A DNA stretch of 64,000 nt from Opisthorchis felineus (GCA_004794785.1 SJOL01006595.1:664226-728225); one strand, 5' to 3'. Shown: positions 37,933 to 50,869, counted from the first letter of the stretch. Numbers and translations: made by a program. Notes: a model not told the origin generated them from the sequence alone.

Positions 37933-38343
37933 TTGCAGATAAAAGGCGCACTCAGAAGTATCAAGTCTAGTACGAAGATACACTACAAATTTGGGATGGC
38001 CTTGACGTCACTGTATGTAGCTAGTTGTTCCAAGACCCGAGGGAATAGGCAATTTGATAATGATTACCATGACATCGATTCGGATACTTTAGGTATAGAC
38101 AGCGTGACCATCTCCAGTTATGCCAAACGTTTGGCAAACAAATCACAAACTGTCAAAGGAATAAGTGGTATGTCGGAATTAATCAGCTTACGTAGTGTGG
38201 TCTACACTCTGGAGTTGGACAGATATACTCTACGTATGTCTATGCTAGAAACGCACTTATTATGCACCATATGCGTAGCAAAAGTACTGAAGTTGCTTCG
38301 GCATTTCATGGGGATAATAGTTCTGGATTCCTGCAGCAATTGA
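37933..38343 (+). CDS. Unassigned 136-codon open frame, possible exon
   Basis: The frame has no ATG at its left end. It opens just behind TCTTTGCAG (37931-37939), which would serve as a splice acceptor. The protein reads IKGALRSIKSS, then an acidic patch FDNDYHDIDSDTLGIDS, then AKRLANKSQTVKGISGM and a hydrophobic C-terminus. It looks more protein-like than most frames here, but no domain was recognised and no matching donor or neighbouring exon could be fixed. It may be a host exon, a fragment of an unrecognised element, or chance. Confidence 0.2.
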   Translation: MQIKGALRSIKSSTKIHYKFGMALTSLYVASCSKTRGNRQFDNDYHDIDSDTLGIDSVTISSYAKRLANKSQTVKGISGMSELISLRSVVYTLELDRYTLRMSMLETHLLCTICVAKVLKLLRHFMGIIVLDSCSN

Positions 38344-41099
38344 AAATGCGAGGATTATGAACGCCAAATAATCTCATGTACTGTATCTAATATTATGTAC
38401 GTAGCGTAACATTGGAAGCCCAGTTAGCCACGCGTTACCCTACAGATTGGTAATATTGGAATAAAACACCACAGATTTATTCTAAAATTAAGGGACAACG
38501 TGCATCATACACACTAAAATCTTTCTGATCTCCGGTTGTTTGAATAATTTTATGAAATATCATCTATCTAGACGTGAGTTGGAAAGGTCGTTTTATCAGT
38601 AGAAATCAGTTTTTCCCTTAATCCAAAAGTTTTGGATGTTAGCGGTTCTTAAACTTGTCTCGGCGACTTTTCATCAAGAGCGAGCCTCTAATAACTTTCA
38701 CAATTTTCCTGAGTTGTGCTGACTTGGTGAGGCCGAAGCAATTACCAACAAATTTGGATAGCGGAACTAATTTTATGCAATCACCTAGTTAAGCGATGGC
38801 TGAGAGCAGATTTTCGAGATGTACCCTCTCACGGCACACATAAAACTGTTTCCGGTTAAGTCAATCAGATAATTACAGGTTTCTATAGCGTCTTGGTCTC
38901 CATCTGGCCTATCCGTTCACTCTCAGACTTAAAGTGGTAATATCTTAGCCCGTTATTCTGACCAATTGGCCTCTGAAAAGGACTACTTCATCACACATAG
39001 CAGTACAGCGAATTCGACTTATTGTGTTGTTGCTGAAGTGCTTTTTCAAAGGCTGGCTACATGCGCTTCTTTCCTATGAGTGAAACAAGTTAATTGTTGC
39101 AATTGTGAACCCATTTTGAGGATGAAGTATTTGACTCCCTTGACCGCGCACTTCCCAATTACCGTCATTCATCGTTCGCGACCGGAATCAATTTGAGCAG
39201 CACCAAAGCCCCGGCAAACTTGCTGGCGACTAGGAGAGGCTACAAATTTTGTTGGATGAACGGCCAGCTAATGATAGTTCAGGCTAAAAAATTCCAGGTG
39301 CATCCTCTGTCACTCATGTCTTTTTTCTCTCGTGCATTTAACGCCTTAGTCTCGCTATATCATCGAGTGCCGTCAGGCTTAACTGTTGGAAACTAAACCT
39401 GCATGACTGTGCAACAACGTGAGCTTATTAGCCAAATATATTGAGCGAAATCTCATCAGACGCTACTAATCGCAAAAAGGACGAATGTGTGGCGTTTGGG
39501 AGCCATGGTATGGGGGGTCAGGGAAGCTCAGGCAAGCAAGAGTTTGCATTTCATTAGGGCTAATCAGGCACTCTAACAGGGATAGGACACATGGTAGTTT
39601 GGTAAACGCAACAAACTTGTGTATCGTGGGCTCAAACATTCCGTTTTATATGGTCATCCTATTTCAATTTGGGGATGAATTGTTTGCGTAAAAAACCATT
39701 CTGTTATGCCAAGCAAGGCAGGTACTGGAGAGTGGTAAGAAAGATGGTCAAACTATTCTTTAATATTCACCTAGGATCTGATAATGATACCATGGATCAC
39801 GCACTTTCGCCATGTTCCACATGTACACTATGAACATAATCCTGGATATAAAGCGTAGTACTACTGGGAAGATTCGAAGATCGAGATTGTTTCCTAGGCA
39901 GCCGGTGCAGGTCTAGTGCAAACCATATCTACTTTAAGGAACTCCAGTAAAGTATGCTCGGAATTTATTGTGGTACTTCCCATTTCGATTGAGCGAACCT
40001 GGCTCGTTAGTGTACTGCATTTCCGCAAGACACGCACAGTGGAGTAGGTGGAACTAATGAGTGATTCAAACTGTTGGAAACACTCGCCAGTATTTCATAT
40101 TAGGCCCTACTTGACTAGGCTTGGTTTTAAACCTGGATATGCGTGTTTTCTGTTCTCCAAGTGCAGCAAACAGCAGGTGGAAACTATGCTTTGTTTGCGT
40201 GATTCTGTATGCGTTCCCGTTGCTGGAGGAGATTGGTACACGTCGGAGTTTGGGATGTTTAAATCCTAAAATATATAATTGGTGCTAGACTTATAAGCTG
40301 GTTAAACTTATTCGAAACTGGTAGGTGAGATCAAACCAACAAGAAGGCATTCCAACCTCAAGCTAATTATCGAGCCTGTTCAGATTTATGCTCAGCTGAA
40401 TGAAGAATGAAGTTATGAGAATCGTATCTACGGAGTCATCACGGTTTCTCATTATTGCTGCTACACAAAGCAACTGTACATGAACCAGCATTGTTGCTAC
40501 GACCGGGTTTCCGTTCCGATGCGGAAGGAGAACTAAGTTCAATTTGCCAATTAAGGTCAGCGAATCGTGTCACCTGTTAGTTAGTTAGCTTCACAACTTT
40601 AGGATCCTCTTTCAGGCAGGACTCCAGGACAATTTCCAGCTGTTTTCTTATTCATCGGCAGCGATTTTACATTCCTCGGTAACTTTAGGGGAGCCATTCT
40701 ATCTAAACTTGACAACGTTGAACAAAATGGGCTAATGTTTAACTGCAAAGTTTACGCCTCCAGCAACGTGTTCCGGATATTTTCGTCCTGCGGTATCCTG
40801 ACACTAATAATTATTAAAAGGCTTCCCGGTATGCACCACTGGAATCTGATAATGCGATGCCTTTTCCGAAAATGCTTAATAACACCAAACTGAGCGTGGT
40901 ATTTTACCGATTATTCTTGAAGAGCATGCTCGTAAAAATATAAATTGCTAGTGGGAATTTCGAAGAACTTGCAGGGGAGCATAAAGGGGCAAACGTTCGG
41001 GACTGAGGCTTAACAACACTAGGTTTTCAGTCAGGTGAAATAATTTCTGTTTGTGAAAGGTTTGACACGGTAGCACACGAGTAAACTAATACCAACATC
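38344..41099. other. Gene-free stretch, nothing assigned
   Basis: Frames at 39193-39396, 39485-39691 and 40048-40269 plus are short and featureless. I see no repeat shared with the rest of the window. Confidence 0.45.
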
Positions 41100-41300
41100 T
41101 AAATAAGAGACACTCAATGCCCAGGCCCAATAAGTGCTAGCACATCAGGAACAAGTAGCCGTCATATATCAACAGGTGTGAAAACCAGCCCCAAATGGTG
41201 GGCAACCACAAGTCACTCACTATGACTTTGGAAAGCTCCAGTTCAACAAGAACATTGAACGTCTGATGAATTCAAATATCTCGACCATCGGTTCGTGAAC
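41100..41300 (+). pseudogene. RTE-like LINE reverse transcriptase fragment, tentative
   Basis: Across two frames the plus strand reads AHQEQVAVIYQQV, then GVKTSPKWW, then LWKAPVQQE and DEFKYLDHRFVN (codons at 41264-41299). RTE-type reverse transcriptases carry, after the ADD box, a helix ending GL.....KT, then a strand L.G..V..V.xFKYLGS. The DEFKYL block and preceding APVQQE fit this. A stop lies between the blocks. The downstream C-terminal part was not readable. Confidence 0.4.
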
Positions 41301-44300
41301 CAATAAATCGGTCGATGGCAAGTTGCACCGAGATGTTAGTGAGGGAAAAGTTGTCAGCACGTCACTTCTACTTCTTCGAATTCTACACAGTTTGCCGCAC
41401 CCCCTCGAACGTATACCTAAGTATATCACTGTTGCTTGGAGCCTCAAAAAACAATTATTTGAGGTTTGTTGAGAGACAGTGGATTATAATCTTACTTCCG
41501 TAATTACTGAATATCCCAGGGGATTGGAACATCCTCCTAATTCATTTTCAACCCGATTACGACGGACACAGCATCATGAGAGAGTCAATAAGACAGCAGA
41601 ATATACCCAAAACTCTCCAGTGAGCCACAATTTCTCCGACAGAAGATCGACTTGCTACTACGAACATGGCGGGCGTTTTCATCTCCCGTCCTCACTAGGG
41701 TGGACTGAAGCTGAGTACGGCTGATCAATACCAGAGGAATCTGAGTTTCTGGACGTACAAGCCATCAAATCGAAAGAGGCCAAGCATCTGAATGTTAAGA
41801 GCCGGCGCCACCAATGCAGCTGAGCGGGCTATCGTTCTAAACAACCGTCATTTATTCCTTGGATTTCACTTACGTAACCTGGACCAAGGATGATGGAGGT
41901 CGTAGGCAGTCGACGAATTTTCACCAACCTTATGAGTCAAAATAAATGTGATTCCTCTGCAATCGTGCCTAATGTGACAGAAGGCACCACACACACTCAG
42001 AATATCAAAGAACAAAGAGTAGTCTAGATAGCAACCAAATTAATTTGCGGACCGATGTTCTTCGCCATCTCACTTCACACCGACAAAATAATTTAGGGAA
42101 GTGTTATTACTACCGGAGTCAAAGTAGTTGAAAACTTCTGACTTTCAGGTGGGAACGAACAATTATGTCTTGATCTTGTAACGTCATAGCAAATTGTTCG
42201 AATGTTTCACCAGACCCACTATCAGGCATATCAGCTCTCCACCCGAAGCGGAAGCAATGGGAGAAGGTAACCATCAAGGATATTAACGTGTCCGAACTGA
42301 AACATCCACTTAGCGGAGGAATACATGTCAAATTGAATAGGCGTTTTGTTTGATGTTTTGTACAAACTCAGTGTTTGGCACTATCTTTGGTAGTTGCTCG
42401 TTGATCAGGCCGTCTTTGATTTGTTCACCTAGCCCGACAAGTAGCATGCAAACATTTCGTCACCAATCGGGTTGATATTCTCAGCAAGAGGTTGGGTTTG
42501 TCTAATTACTAAGCTAATTGACAAGATCAGCAAAATATGCAGATATTCGAAACAGTCCAATGTTCGGTAGATATTATATGGGTTGAAATTATTCATCGAC
42601 GAACATTAAATATAACAATATGATTCACGTGCCGCAGGCTTAATCTGATTGACAAGTCTGCATGATGATTTTTCCACGCAATGTGCACCATGATCATATC
42701 CGAAATCTGCCATATTTTCCTACTGTCAAAGCTCGAGGAATGACGTTAGTGGCAAGCCACGCACCGAGACCAAGAACTCGAGGAAGTTAATCCCTGACCG
42801 TCAAATTAACCTACCTTAAAACTTTGATTATCTGTATACATACACGAAAAACGGAAACTTCACACACTTGAAAAAACTGTTGTGCGATGCTGCTTAATTT
42901 TTGCAGTGACAGCTGTAGAAATTCAGCGAAATTTCGCCCTCTTAATTCAGTCAGCATGTATGTGTAAACTTTCCGGTCTGAATTAAAAACCATTTTACAC
43001 TTTTCTTCTTAGGTTACTGTTTTTTGACAAGACGAAATATTGTTTGCATTATGCAGCTAATGTCTGACTTGAAATGCATGGGTCGCTTGAATATTTGGAT
43101 AAAGCTAGATTGGACATTATTAGTCCAAGTTTAATTTGACTGTGTTGTTGCTTTTGGTAGACAGACCTTCTTTGGCTAACCATCGTGCAGTTAAAGGTTG
43201 ATATTTGTAGATTATCATTACCGGATTAATTAGTCATAAGCAAATGGAGCTGATAACTAGAGTAGCTTGTATTGCCAGTTTGCTTGGTCGTTGGGAAGTG
43301 ACTCTTCATAATAGTGTTCCCAAATTTCGAATACAGTCGAGAGTCATTGTGCAGATCAAGTGGGAAACATTTATGCACATTACACAATTTTATTGGATAC
43401 TGTGGTACGGGCAGCACAGCGACTAGCAAAGGCCTGTCAACTTAATGGTCCTGTAAGATGAGTGATAATGAGGAAAATGCAAGATATAGACGGCATTGTA
43501 TATGTAAAGATGGCGATTATTGTGTAAAATCTACTGTACACGAAGCGTGAACAAAAATAGCATGGTTTACAAAATAACCCACTATGCGTGAAGCAGGCGT
43601 CGTGAACACAACACATCGTGATAACTCAATCCATCAACCGCGTGGCACCCAGAGTTATCACGAGTAAAGAGCTTGTTAAAAGTAGCCAGACAAACGAAGG
43701 AAATGCTCAAACTTTTATCGGTAGAATCATATAACAATGGCAGTTTTTAGAGTTTGTTCGGAAATATCGGTTTCACAATTAGTTTCGACTGACAGCCACA
43801 TTCCTTCGTATTAGTCAGCCAGTCGTGGGAAGGAGGATTTATGTCGTTGACATACTGAACCTACTCATTAACAAGAACTGAGGTAAAGAAGTATCCAGGT
43901 TTCAGATTTCGAATTTTGAATTTCCTTACACTTTCAATTCCAGTCAAATAAAAAGAACAAAATAACGCAGAGTGGCAGCACATGTGCATTGTAAGTTTTG
44001 GGGGCCGAAAATTCAAGAAATTGATCCGTGCTTACTAAATCAATTGGGTTAAGACGTTGTACTTACGTGGTTCCGGCTGCAGAGTCTAGTTAAAACAGTT
44101 TACTTCTAAGGTACAACCGACGTCTGTCATGTATAAATTGTAAAATCTTTGAATAATAATGCAGATACTCATGTGGGCCCATTTTTATCTGAAGAGCTTA
44201 CTAAAAAGAACAGAAAATGTACACCAGTTATATCTGAATAAATGGTGCGTTATAGGGGGATTGTGGCGACCTGATCAGATTTTTGTACATCGGAATGTGG

Positions 44301-45479
44301 GCAGTCAAACGCAAATGGGATTCAAAGACTTTGTACACATTGTGTTTAGGCACAATTCTGATTCTCACACCAGATAGGGAGTGGCCTGAACTTTTGCGCA
44401 CATTTTTGATTAACCTCCCTAACAAAGACCACCAAATATTCAACCACGAATAGAAACCAAACGAACACTTGGCGTCATTAAAATGGTCAGCCATATGGAC
44501 TAGTTTCTTAGAGTTAATCTATCGAATCCAGTCGGTATTCTGTAACCATGAAGGCCAGAGAACTACTTTCACCATCAAAAGGCCACTTAAACCCCCATTA
44601 TGTATCCAAGACATGGTATAGTCAATTAATTATTTATTTGATTGATTATTTGCCTGAGTGGTTAGTAGCTTTTGGTACATTTTAGCACCTTTCTGTATAA
44701 GGGGCATGTCTGCCACTGTTTAGCTTTTATCCCGTTTTCCCCTACGACAGTTTAGGCAGAAAAGATTTTAAGTGATGCGTTCGGCTCCCTGAACTGTTCA
44801 AATACCTGAGTTACTGTAGGCCACGAAAACTGAACCTGAATCTTTCGGAAAAGATGCTATTACGTGATGCGCTTAAGGAGCATTAAAGTTCCACTCAAGG
44901 TGAATACAGCCATAGATTATCAGAAAAGGGAAGCTGGTGTCGTTCATGTTTTGGTAACTCTGTTAAAGCTTAACCACCCAAAACAGTCTGTTAAGGTAAC
45001 GGACAATTTTTTAAGCAATTCGGCATCACTCTTCTTTTGTCTTATTTCGTTAGCAGCTGATAATAATCCCCGCTGAGTTAGTAGGCAAAATTTCTATCAC
45101 ATTTTTGCTGGCTGTATGTTTGGACAACAAGGGGAGAATTCCATGTAATTTGCATACAGCATTTTTCGGTAGATGTGATTGGTTTTGAAGCTGTTGAAAT
45201 TCTCGCCATCTTCAACATGATTTAGATTCATTTTTCTGTTTCTAGCGTTTCACCTTGGGAGCCTTACTGATCCACTTTAAAAGTTCCGTCGATTTGGTTT
45301 TTTCTAGGATATCATAACGAAAAATATGACTTACCAGAGGTGGTATGTTCACATACTTTGTGTTTTCTGTTCAACCATGACGAAATGTGTTACGTAGAAT
45401 TTTAGATTGTAAATGCTTGTCCTCGGCATCAGTGTTATATCATAAGTGATTTTTCAAGAGGCACAAAAGAAATGTAATC
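41301..45479. other. Gene-free stretch, nothing assigned
   Basis: Plus frames at 41315-41724, 43244-43426, 44159-44377 and 44864-45076 and minus frames at 42119-42331, 42811-42993 and 44228-44494 have no recognisable motif. No repeat was noted. Confidence 0.4.
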
Positions 45480-45489
45480 GGATATTATT

Positions 45490-45935
45490 TAGGAGGAGTT
45501 CAGTGGTCTGCTAAATACGGTGGCCCCAAAGGCAAGTTCTCACTTTTGTTTAACGTCACACTGGCGAAAATACGTCACCTTTCAAGCCTATATTGGTCAC
45601 TTCGCCTAAGACTTAGTAACTACATTAGGAAACGTGGAGTGACCTGAGTTATCCTGGAGGATGGCTACAGGGTACTACTAGGAGTGATACTAAGACATTT
45701 AGAGATGACCCTACGCAGTTCCCTCTGTACACCGATTAATCAATTGTACCCAGCGAACAACAGGGAGCCACAACTAAATGACACGTAATTTGTCGCAAAT
45801 AGAAAGCAAACTAGAGAAAAAAAGAATGGCGGTAACATTTCCTATGACCAGATTATCTTATTTTGAATTTTGTCCAAAAAGTGTATGTAGCAGAGGAATT
45901 ACTTTTCCCCTATAAATTGTACCGATTAATCATCA
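45490..45935 (-). repeat. Dispersed repeat, copy A (pairs with 52.84-53.29 kb)
   Basis: It aligns collinearly, same orientation, with 52840-53290. Shared blocks include TTTTGTT..AACGT, CTTAGTAACTACA, GTTATCCT..G.ATGGC.ACAG, ATTAAT..ATT, and CAACAGGG, followed by AAATGACAC and CAGATT.T. The strand is given as minus because the partner lies immediately upstream of the minus-strand PLE at 50.5-52.6 kb. This copy has no adjacent PLE coding sequence. Confidence 0.62.
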
Positions 45936-48040
45936 TCAATTAAGGAGATTAATGCGGATAATCGTTTCATATTTTTAAGATTCTTCGTTGGCCTCCGAAG
46001 GTACGAGTGATAACTAAAACCGTTCAATGAAGTTGATGTATGAGTATACGGTGACGTCAATAAAAATCGTCTGGGGCGTATTTGCGAATGAACTAAATCG
46101 GCTACGGCGGTGAGGTGCGCATTAGATTTGTGATACAAATGTTTTTCTGTAATAAATCCAATAAAAACCATATACCTATTTTCATCCAATTAAGAGCATT
46201 CTCGGGCATTATGGACCGGAATTTTAAGACGGAGTTTTCAGTTTACTGTTTTCAGCGCCTGCCTGCTAGTCTATCGATTGTCTCCTATTGTACTGTCGGA
46301 TGAATGGTGGTGATTTACCAGTTGGGCAGTCAATGGGAGGCAAATTACTGCCTGGAGGACATACTGAGTGATGTAGATTTTTTGTTCCACCTACGAAACT
46401 CCACTGTATTGGATTTTGCGCCCGTTATTAACATATAACGTCCGGAATATAGTTACAAAAACCTAAACGGATGTTAAGAGCACCAACCAACATTGAATAA
46501 GTTCTTCACTGGCCCTATTGCAACCACTTGTTAACTTGGTCCGTCTTCTGTTCATTCTTTATGGGCAACATAGCGCTAACAAATATACCATCGCATATTA
46601 CACACTCAAGTATTTTGCCTGGTTTATTAATGAGTGAAAGTTAACAAGCAATTCATGGACTTATAAATTCGTTATCTTATAATGATCATACTATGCTGGT
46701 TAGTTTTCCAGGTAAGCTCGTCTCCTCCGCCAAACAAAAGTTCAAACAATGCAATGGGTCTGGTTCGGACAGCCATGAATTTGCACGCAATAATGCTTCC
46801 GTAACTTGCGCCGTTTGTGCAACTATCTAGTGCCAGGAAAAAATTTCATCTCAGTCAGTGAAAAGACGCACACAACTTGAAACGGATGGTCATCCTCGAA
46901 TCGGCCTTAGGGACCATGCTAGCGTGTGCTAGTAGAATGATACAATCATTGATGCAAGACACTCACGTCAATCATGCTTCATCAGTCGGATGACAGCGAC
47001 AGGATGTGTTTCGACAGGACGTTACCACGCTCTCGCTTGCTTGTGGGAACAAAAATTTACGAAAATGACGAATATTTTTAAGGGCTTTGGTTTATTCTGG
47101 CAGACATCACATTTTCAAACGGTGTAGGATCAGATGGAAATTTTAGGCACGTTCTGCAGGTAACTGAAACTTCCAAAGTGACTGGATCCCAGTCGTCGGA
47201 TTTGACACTGGGCCTAGCTTATTTATTTATGGAAGTTTACTTTATGGAATCCATCGAACTGTAGGTATAATCTGCGTCACTTGGAGCATGTCATTGTTGT
47301 CATCAGGCGGAGGTCTCAGCACGTTTTCAAACAACCGTAGAAAATGGTGCTGCGATGAAAGGTGTTATGAACGGCCCTCATAATGTTCACGATGTCCAGT
47401 GCGTTAATCCGTGTGCATCGTTGGTTTGCATTGCATATCAAACAAATTTCAGATGGTGCTGCGTGCTTTGTAACATTTAAAACCAACTTCTGAAGTAATC
47501 ACTTCTGTGTGTACCCCACTGTGGATTGTTATAACAGGATTGAGCGAGAAATCACATAACATTAGCTGGAATGTTCAATCGCACTGAAAAAATCCCCTGA
47601 TTGTTGTTTAAACTAACCAAATAAACAAACAAAATCACTGAGAAACTGACCGATCGGAATACGGCTCATGTTAATATCCTCTGACCAAAACGAGATCATT
47701 AGTGATTCGGCTCATCGAGACCAAAAGAACTCTCACTGTCAGACTGTCAAAATGAGAAAATATCTAGTTCTTTGGCTTCCACAACACGACACATTGTTTA
47801 AAATACGAGTTCGAATTCATATAGAGAAAATCGGGATAGGCTAACTGTGTTTTTACACACTGTGTCATTCTAGTAGCTCCCTTGGTTTTAGTCTTGTTCA
47901 CTCGTACGGTTATATAACAAATTTCTTGACTACCGGATCAAGAAAAAGGCACGGTCCGCTAGTGAATACCCTCAATTTATAAGGGTAAAATCACCGATTT
48001 TGGTAGTGTGGCAACAATCTACCTGGGTGGTCATTTGAAT
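45936..48040. other. Gene-free stretch, nothing assigned
   Basis: A minus frame at 45926-46189 overlaps the end of the dispersed repeat and is unassigned. 46700-47500 is somewhat richer in GC than its flanks but holds no open frame of note. Confidence 0.4.
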
Positions 48041-48044
48041 CCTG

Positions 48045-48112
48045 CATTGGATGTTCGAACTCACGTGCTTTTGGTTGGAGCTGCTCTATCATTAGGGCTG
48101 CTCTTTTTCGTT
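48045..48112 (-). mobile_element. tRNA-like SINE head, degraded
   Basis: On the minus strand CAGCCCTAATGATAGAGCAG resembles a tRNA D-arm (A-box region TAATGATAGAGC), and 30 bases on GTGAGTTCGAACATCC resembles a T-arm with the conserved TTCGA loop (B-box). The anticodon arm is too short and the T-stem no longer pairs, so this is not a functional tRNA. It is most likely the head of an old tRNA-derived SINE. Confidence 0.35.
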
Positions 48113-48297
48113 TGCAGTGCCCCCATTGTTTATCTGCATCACTGAACAAAAAAAACTGAAGTTCGCTAATTGGCTACTTTGATTTGCGTTGACGTGTGGT
48201 TGTATACTGTGAAATATTGAGGTGATTGGTCGGACAGTCATTGGCTGATTTTATAGCCTTTGAACGTTTTGCACCATTTGGATCGTATCCTAAACCT

Positions 48298-48440
48298 GAA
48301 GTAGTAGTGGTAGTGCTTTATTCAGCAAGAATGCTGACGAAGTCCACCAATCAGGATAAGTTGGTACGCAATCGGTAGGAGGCAAATTATTATTCGGTTA
48401 GGAGTTAGAAGTTCAATCCCCTACTTACTCCTGATTTTTA
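48298..48440 (+). mobile_element. tRNA-derived SINE-like unit
   Basis: 48359-48430 reads TTGGTACGCAATCGGTAGG (an A-box-like D-arm with the GCAATCGGTAG pattern of real tRNAs) and, 30 bases later, AGAAGTTCAATCCCCTA, a T-arm with a B-box match GTTCAATCC. The T-stem and acceptor stem are not complementary, so it is not an intact tRNA. Upstream, 48298-48358 carries GTAGTAGTGGTAGTGC and a GCAAGAATGCTGACGAAGTCC block, possibly the end of a preceding unit. The opposite-strand tRNA-like head at 48045-48112 lies only 0.2 kb away. Confidence 0.5.
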
Positions 48441-49010
48441 CTGCAGTGATCTATACAGTGTTAAACATTGATAAAGGCCATCTTGGTCGCTACTCACGTT
48501 TCCATAAGGAGAAAATAAAGAAAACAAAATTGGTCCAACAATGACTGATAGTTTTAGCACAGGAACACATGGATGTGAAATTACTTTGAGACTAGAAAAG
48601 TTGCGAGCGCTTCTTAGAGTCGGGGGGATGACTACTTATTCAATGGCTGTTGAATTCATGAATTGGCTTTAACACTTTCATATAAGGAGTATCATACCAC
48701 GTCACCAACCAACAGCGCATTCATGATGTCCACAGGGCAATAATAGGAAGTCTTTGTATCAAAAAAGCGAGCACGGCTATCAGGTTAACAAATAATTCAG
48801 TTAAATGGGCTAATCAAGGCGAGGATATGGTTGTAATACTGAGAAAGAGCCCCTGAGAATGTGTGCACTAAATTTTTGGACTCCGGTCTATGCCAATATC
48901 ACTAAAGTAAATGTTCCTTAGCGCAATAGTATAAAACAAGTGAACACCTGGGCATGCGGGAAGTACTGTGAAGTTTCGATGGTACAGGTAGAGTGGTACT
49001 AGCGACTTGT

Positions 49011-49071
<61 letters not shown>

Positions 49072-50480
49072 CCAACCGCCTGCCACCATGATGATCCTGG
49101 TCATCAAATCATTCTCGCCATTATATTATCCGAAAATCGTTGCCTCATTGGCATGATGCAGCAGCACGCGATTCTCCGGCTAAAACTGACTGACTAAAGC
49201 AAACAATGGGTTTATTCTGCCATATCTTCTGTGACACAATGTCGACTGTCCGCCGGTCACAGAATGCTTTTAATTCCGAGGCCATGTAAAGGATAAGACT
49301 AGATGACATTTCATAACTCCAAAGATATCTCAAACCGATTCCTATACTACGCACCGAATTTGGTACCTGGCAGGGGCGAGAATTTGCAGTTAGCCAGGTA
49401 ACTAGTGTAGTTTAGAGGGAACTTTGCCAGGTTAGGCTAGCCCCCCCACCCCTTCACAATGTGTGTTCTTACTGAAGCAATGGCCAACACGATGTAACTG
49501 TTGATCGTTAACGAATGAAGAGTACAAGACTTCTGCCATGGTGAAGAACCGCCAGATTCTCGGGCATATATTACATTACTCTCACCTTAAAACATCCAAG
49601 GGTTTACTGAAAGTATGAGTGCGAACAACGCCGCCATCGACCGAGTATAATTTACAGCCTCGGATCATAGAAAATCAACCCCACTATCCATAAGCAATGA
49701 TGTGGTTAAAGTGCACATTTTAACTCGTATCTTTTCAGTTTTTGTTAGCTGAATTTCTATTTCTGAATACCTTGTATAACGATGTTGTCATGTGTTCAAT
49801 GGGCGTAAGCCGGAGAAACAATGTGAACCCTTCATCACGACTTCAAGAAACTAATAACTTGGCCCGGGGGACGTCATCTGCCTTCAGATGTTCTTAAACA
49901 CCGCGACTAGTTATCCTCAGGGTTTTGTCTCAGATTGCCTCAGAACATGTTTCTCAAGCCCAATCTGTATGGCAAGTGACGTTCGATCAAATTCCCGACA
50001 CCATAAATACAAAAAAGTGAGTCTTTCCAGACATTTCGGCTGATTTCTCAAATTCAGATCCCTAAACTAAGACTGTCTTGAGGTTCGCTGAAAATCTGTT
50101 GTGAGCTTCAAAGCCCTTTGTATTCTCTGAGCTATTTGACAGGAAAGCATTTCTCACTGCAAGTCACTGGAGCACATTTTGCGATGCCAAGTAAGGTCAA
50201 GGGTTGTTTTTTGATTGATTTTCCGCCCAGAAAAAAATGTTGCTAGCTTAATGTTTCTAATTATTCAACATCTAGGCCAAAGTTTTGTCTCGGTTCAGTC
50301 CGATTTCTAGCACACATTCCGATTTCAGATTATCCAAAACGTGACAATCTTTACTCCTCAAATAAGCACCTCTTTAATTAAATTCGCCTCAAATAAACCA
50401 ATGCACTTAGGACAAGTTAGTTGAAATGAACTTTAAGCAAACTCCGTGTTGCATTTTAGAAAAGTTTTGGAAAAAATCCT
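48441..50480. other. Gene-free stretch with TA microsatellite
   Basis: No gene was recognised. The minus frame at 48868-49107 is an artefact of reading through the TA repeat (Tyr-Ile run). A C-run lies at 49441-49447. Confidence 0.5.
49011..49069. repeat. TA dinucleotide microsatellite, about 59 bp
   Basis: An uninterrupted alternating TA run except for one C near position 49019. It is likely polymorphic in length. Confidence 0.97.
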
Positions 50481-50483
50481 TAG

Positions 50484-50545
50484 GATTATTGCCGGACAGC
50501 GTTTCACTTTTGACACAAAATCTTCGTCAGCCCAAGTGACTGGGC
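50484..50545 (-). other. Hammerhead-like or PLE 3'-end motif
   Basis: On the minus strand CTGACGAAGATTTTGTGTC is followed 6 bases later by GAAACGCTGTC. CUGANGA ... GAAA ... UC is the order of hammerhead core parts, and similar CTGA(C/T)GAAG...CGAAACG strings are found at PLE ends. Helix II pairs poorly (only a GA/TC end) and helix I is not evident. It stands about 100 bases beyond the end of the PLE reading frame, where a 3' terminal module is expected. Confidence 0.35.
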
Positions 50546-50787
50546 TACGAGGTTCATCCATATTTAAGGCGGAAGAAGAACCAATCGACTAAGCCAGGTA
50601 AAATCGGTGTTAGGTGTCGGCTAGGGGATATTTTTTGTTAGGATGGGTCAGCTAGTTTTAAGACCGATCGGTAAGGTACATGGATTTGGGCCAAGCTCAT
50701 AGTCTTGTTCGTCTGGTTTGCTTCACGTGAAGATTCCTCTTGCACCTCCTTTACGCTTTCTGCCTGTCTGTGTGGATTAGCTGGTGG

Positions 50788-50813
50788 TACGATGGTTGTG
50801 TACGATGGTTGTG
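50788..50813. repeat. Tandem duplication of a 13-mer in the PLE tail
   Basis: TACGATGGTTGTG occurs twice in a row within the region encoding the hydrophilic C-terminal tail of the minus-strand PLE. 13 bases is not a multiple of three, so it shifts the frame. Confidence 0.85.
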
Positions 50814-50869
50814 ACCTTTGTTCGGATTGGGATTGACAACCACGCACACCCAGTGTCAACTCGGCTTAT

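Noticed and set aside
46970..47030. GTCGAAACAC ... CTGATGA on the minus strand
   Set aside because: The order would need a type II hammerhead and the required helix II strands are not complementary.
48868..49107. Minus-strand 79-codon open frame
   Set aside because: Its centre is a Tyr-Ile run from the TA microsatellite, so it is not a gene.
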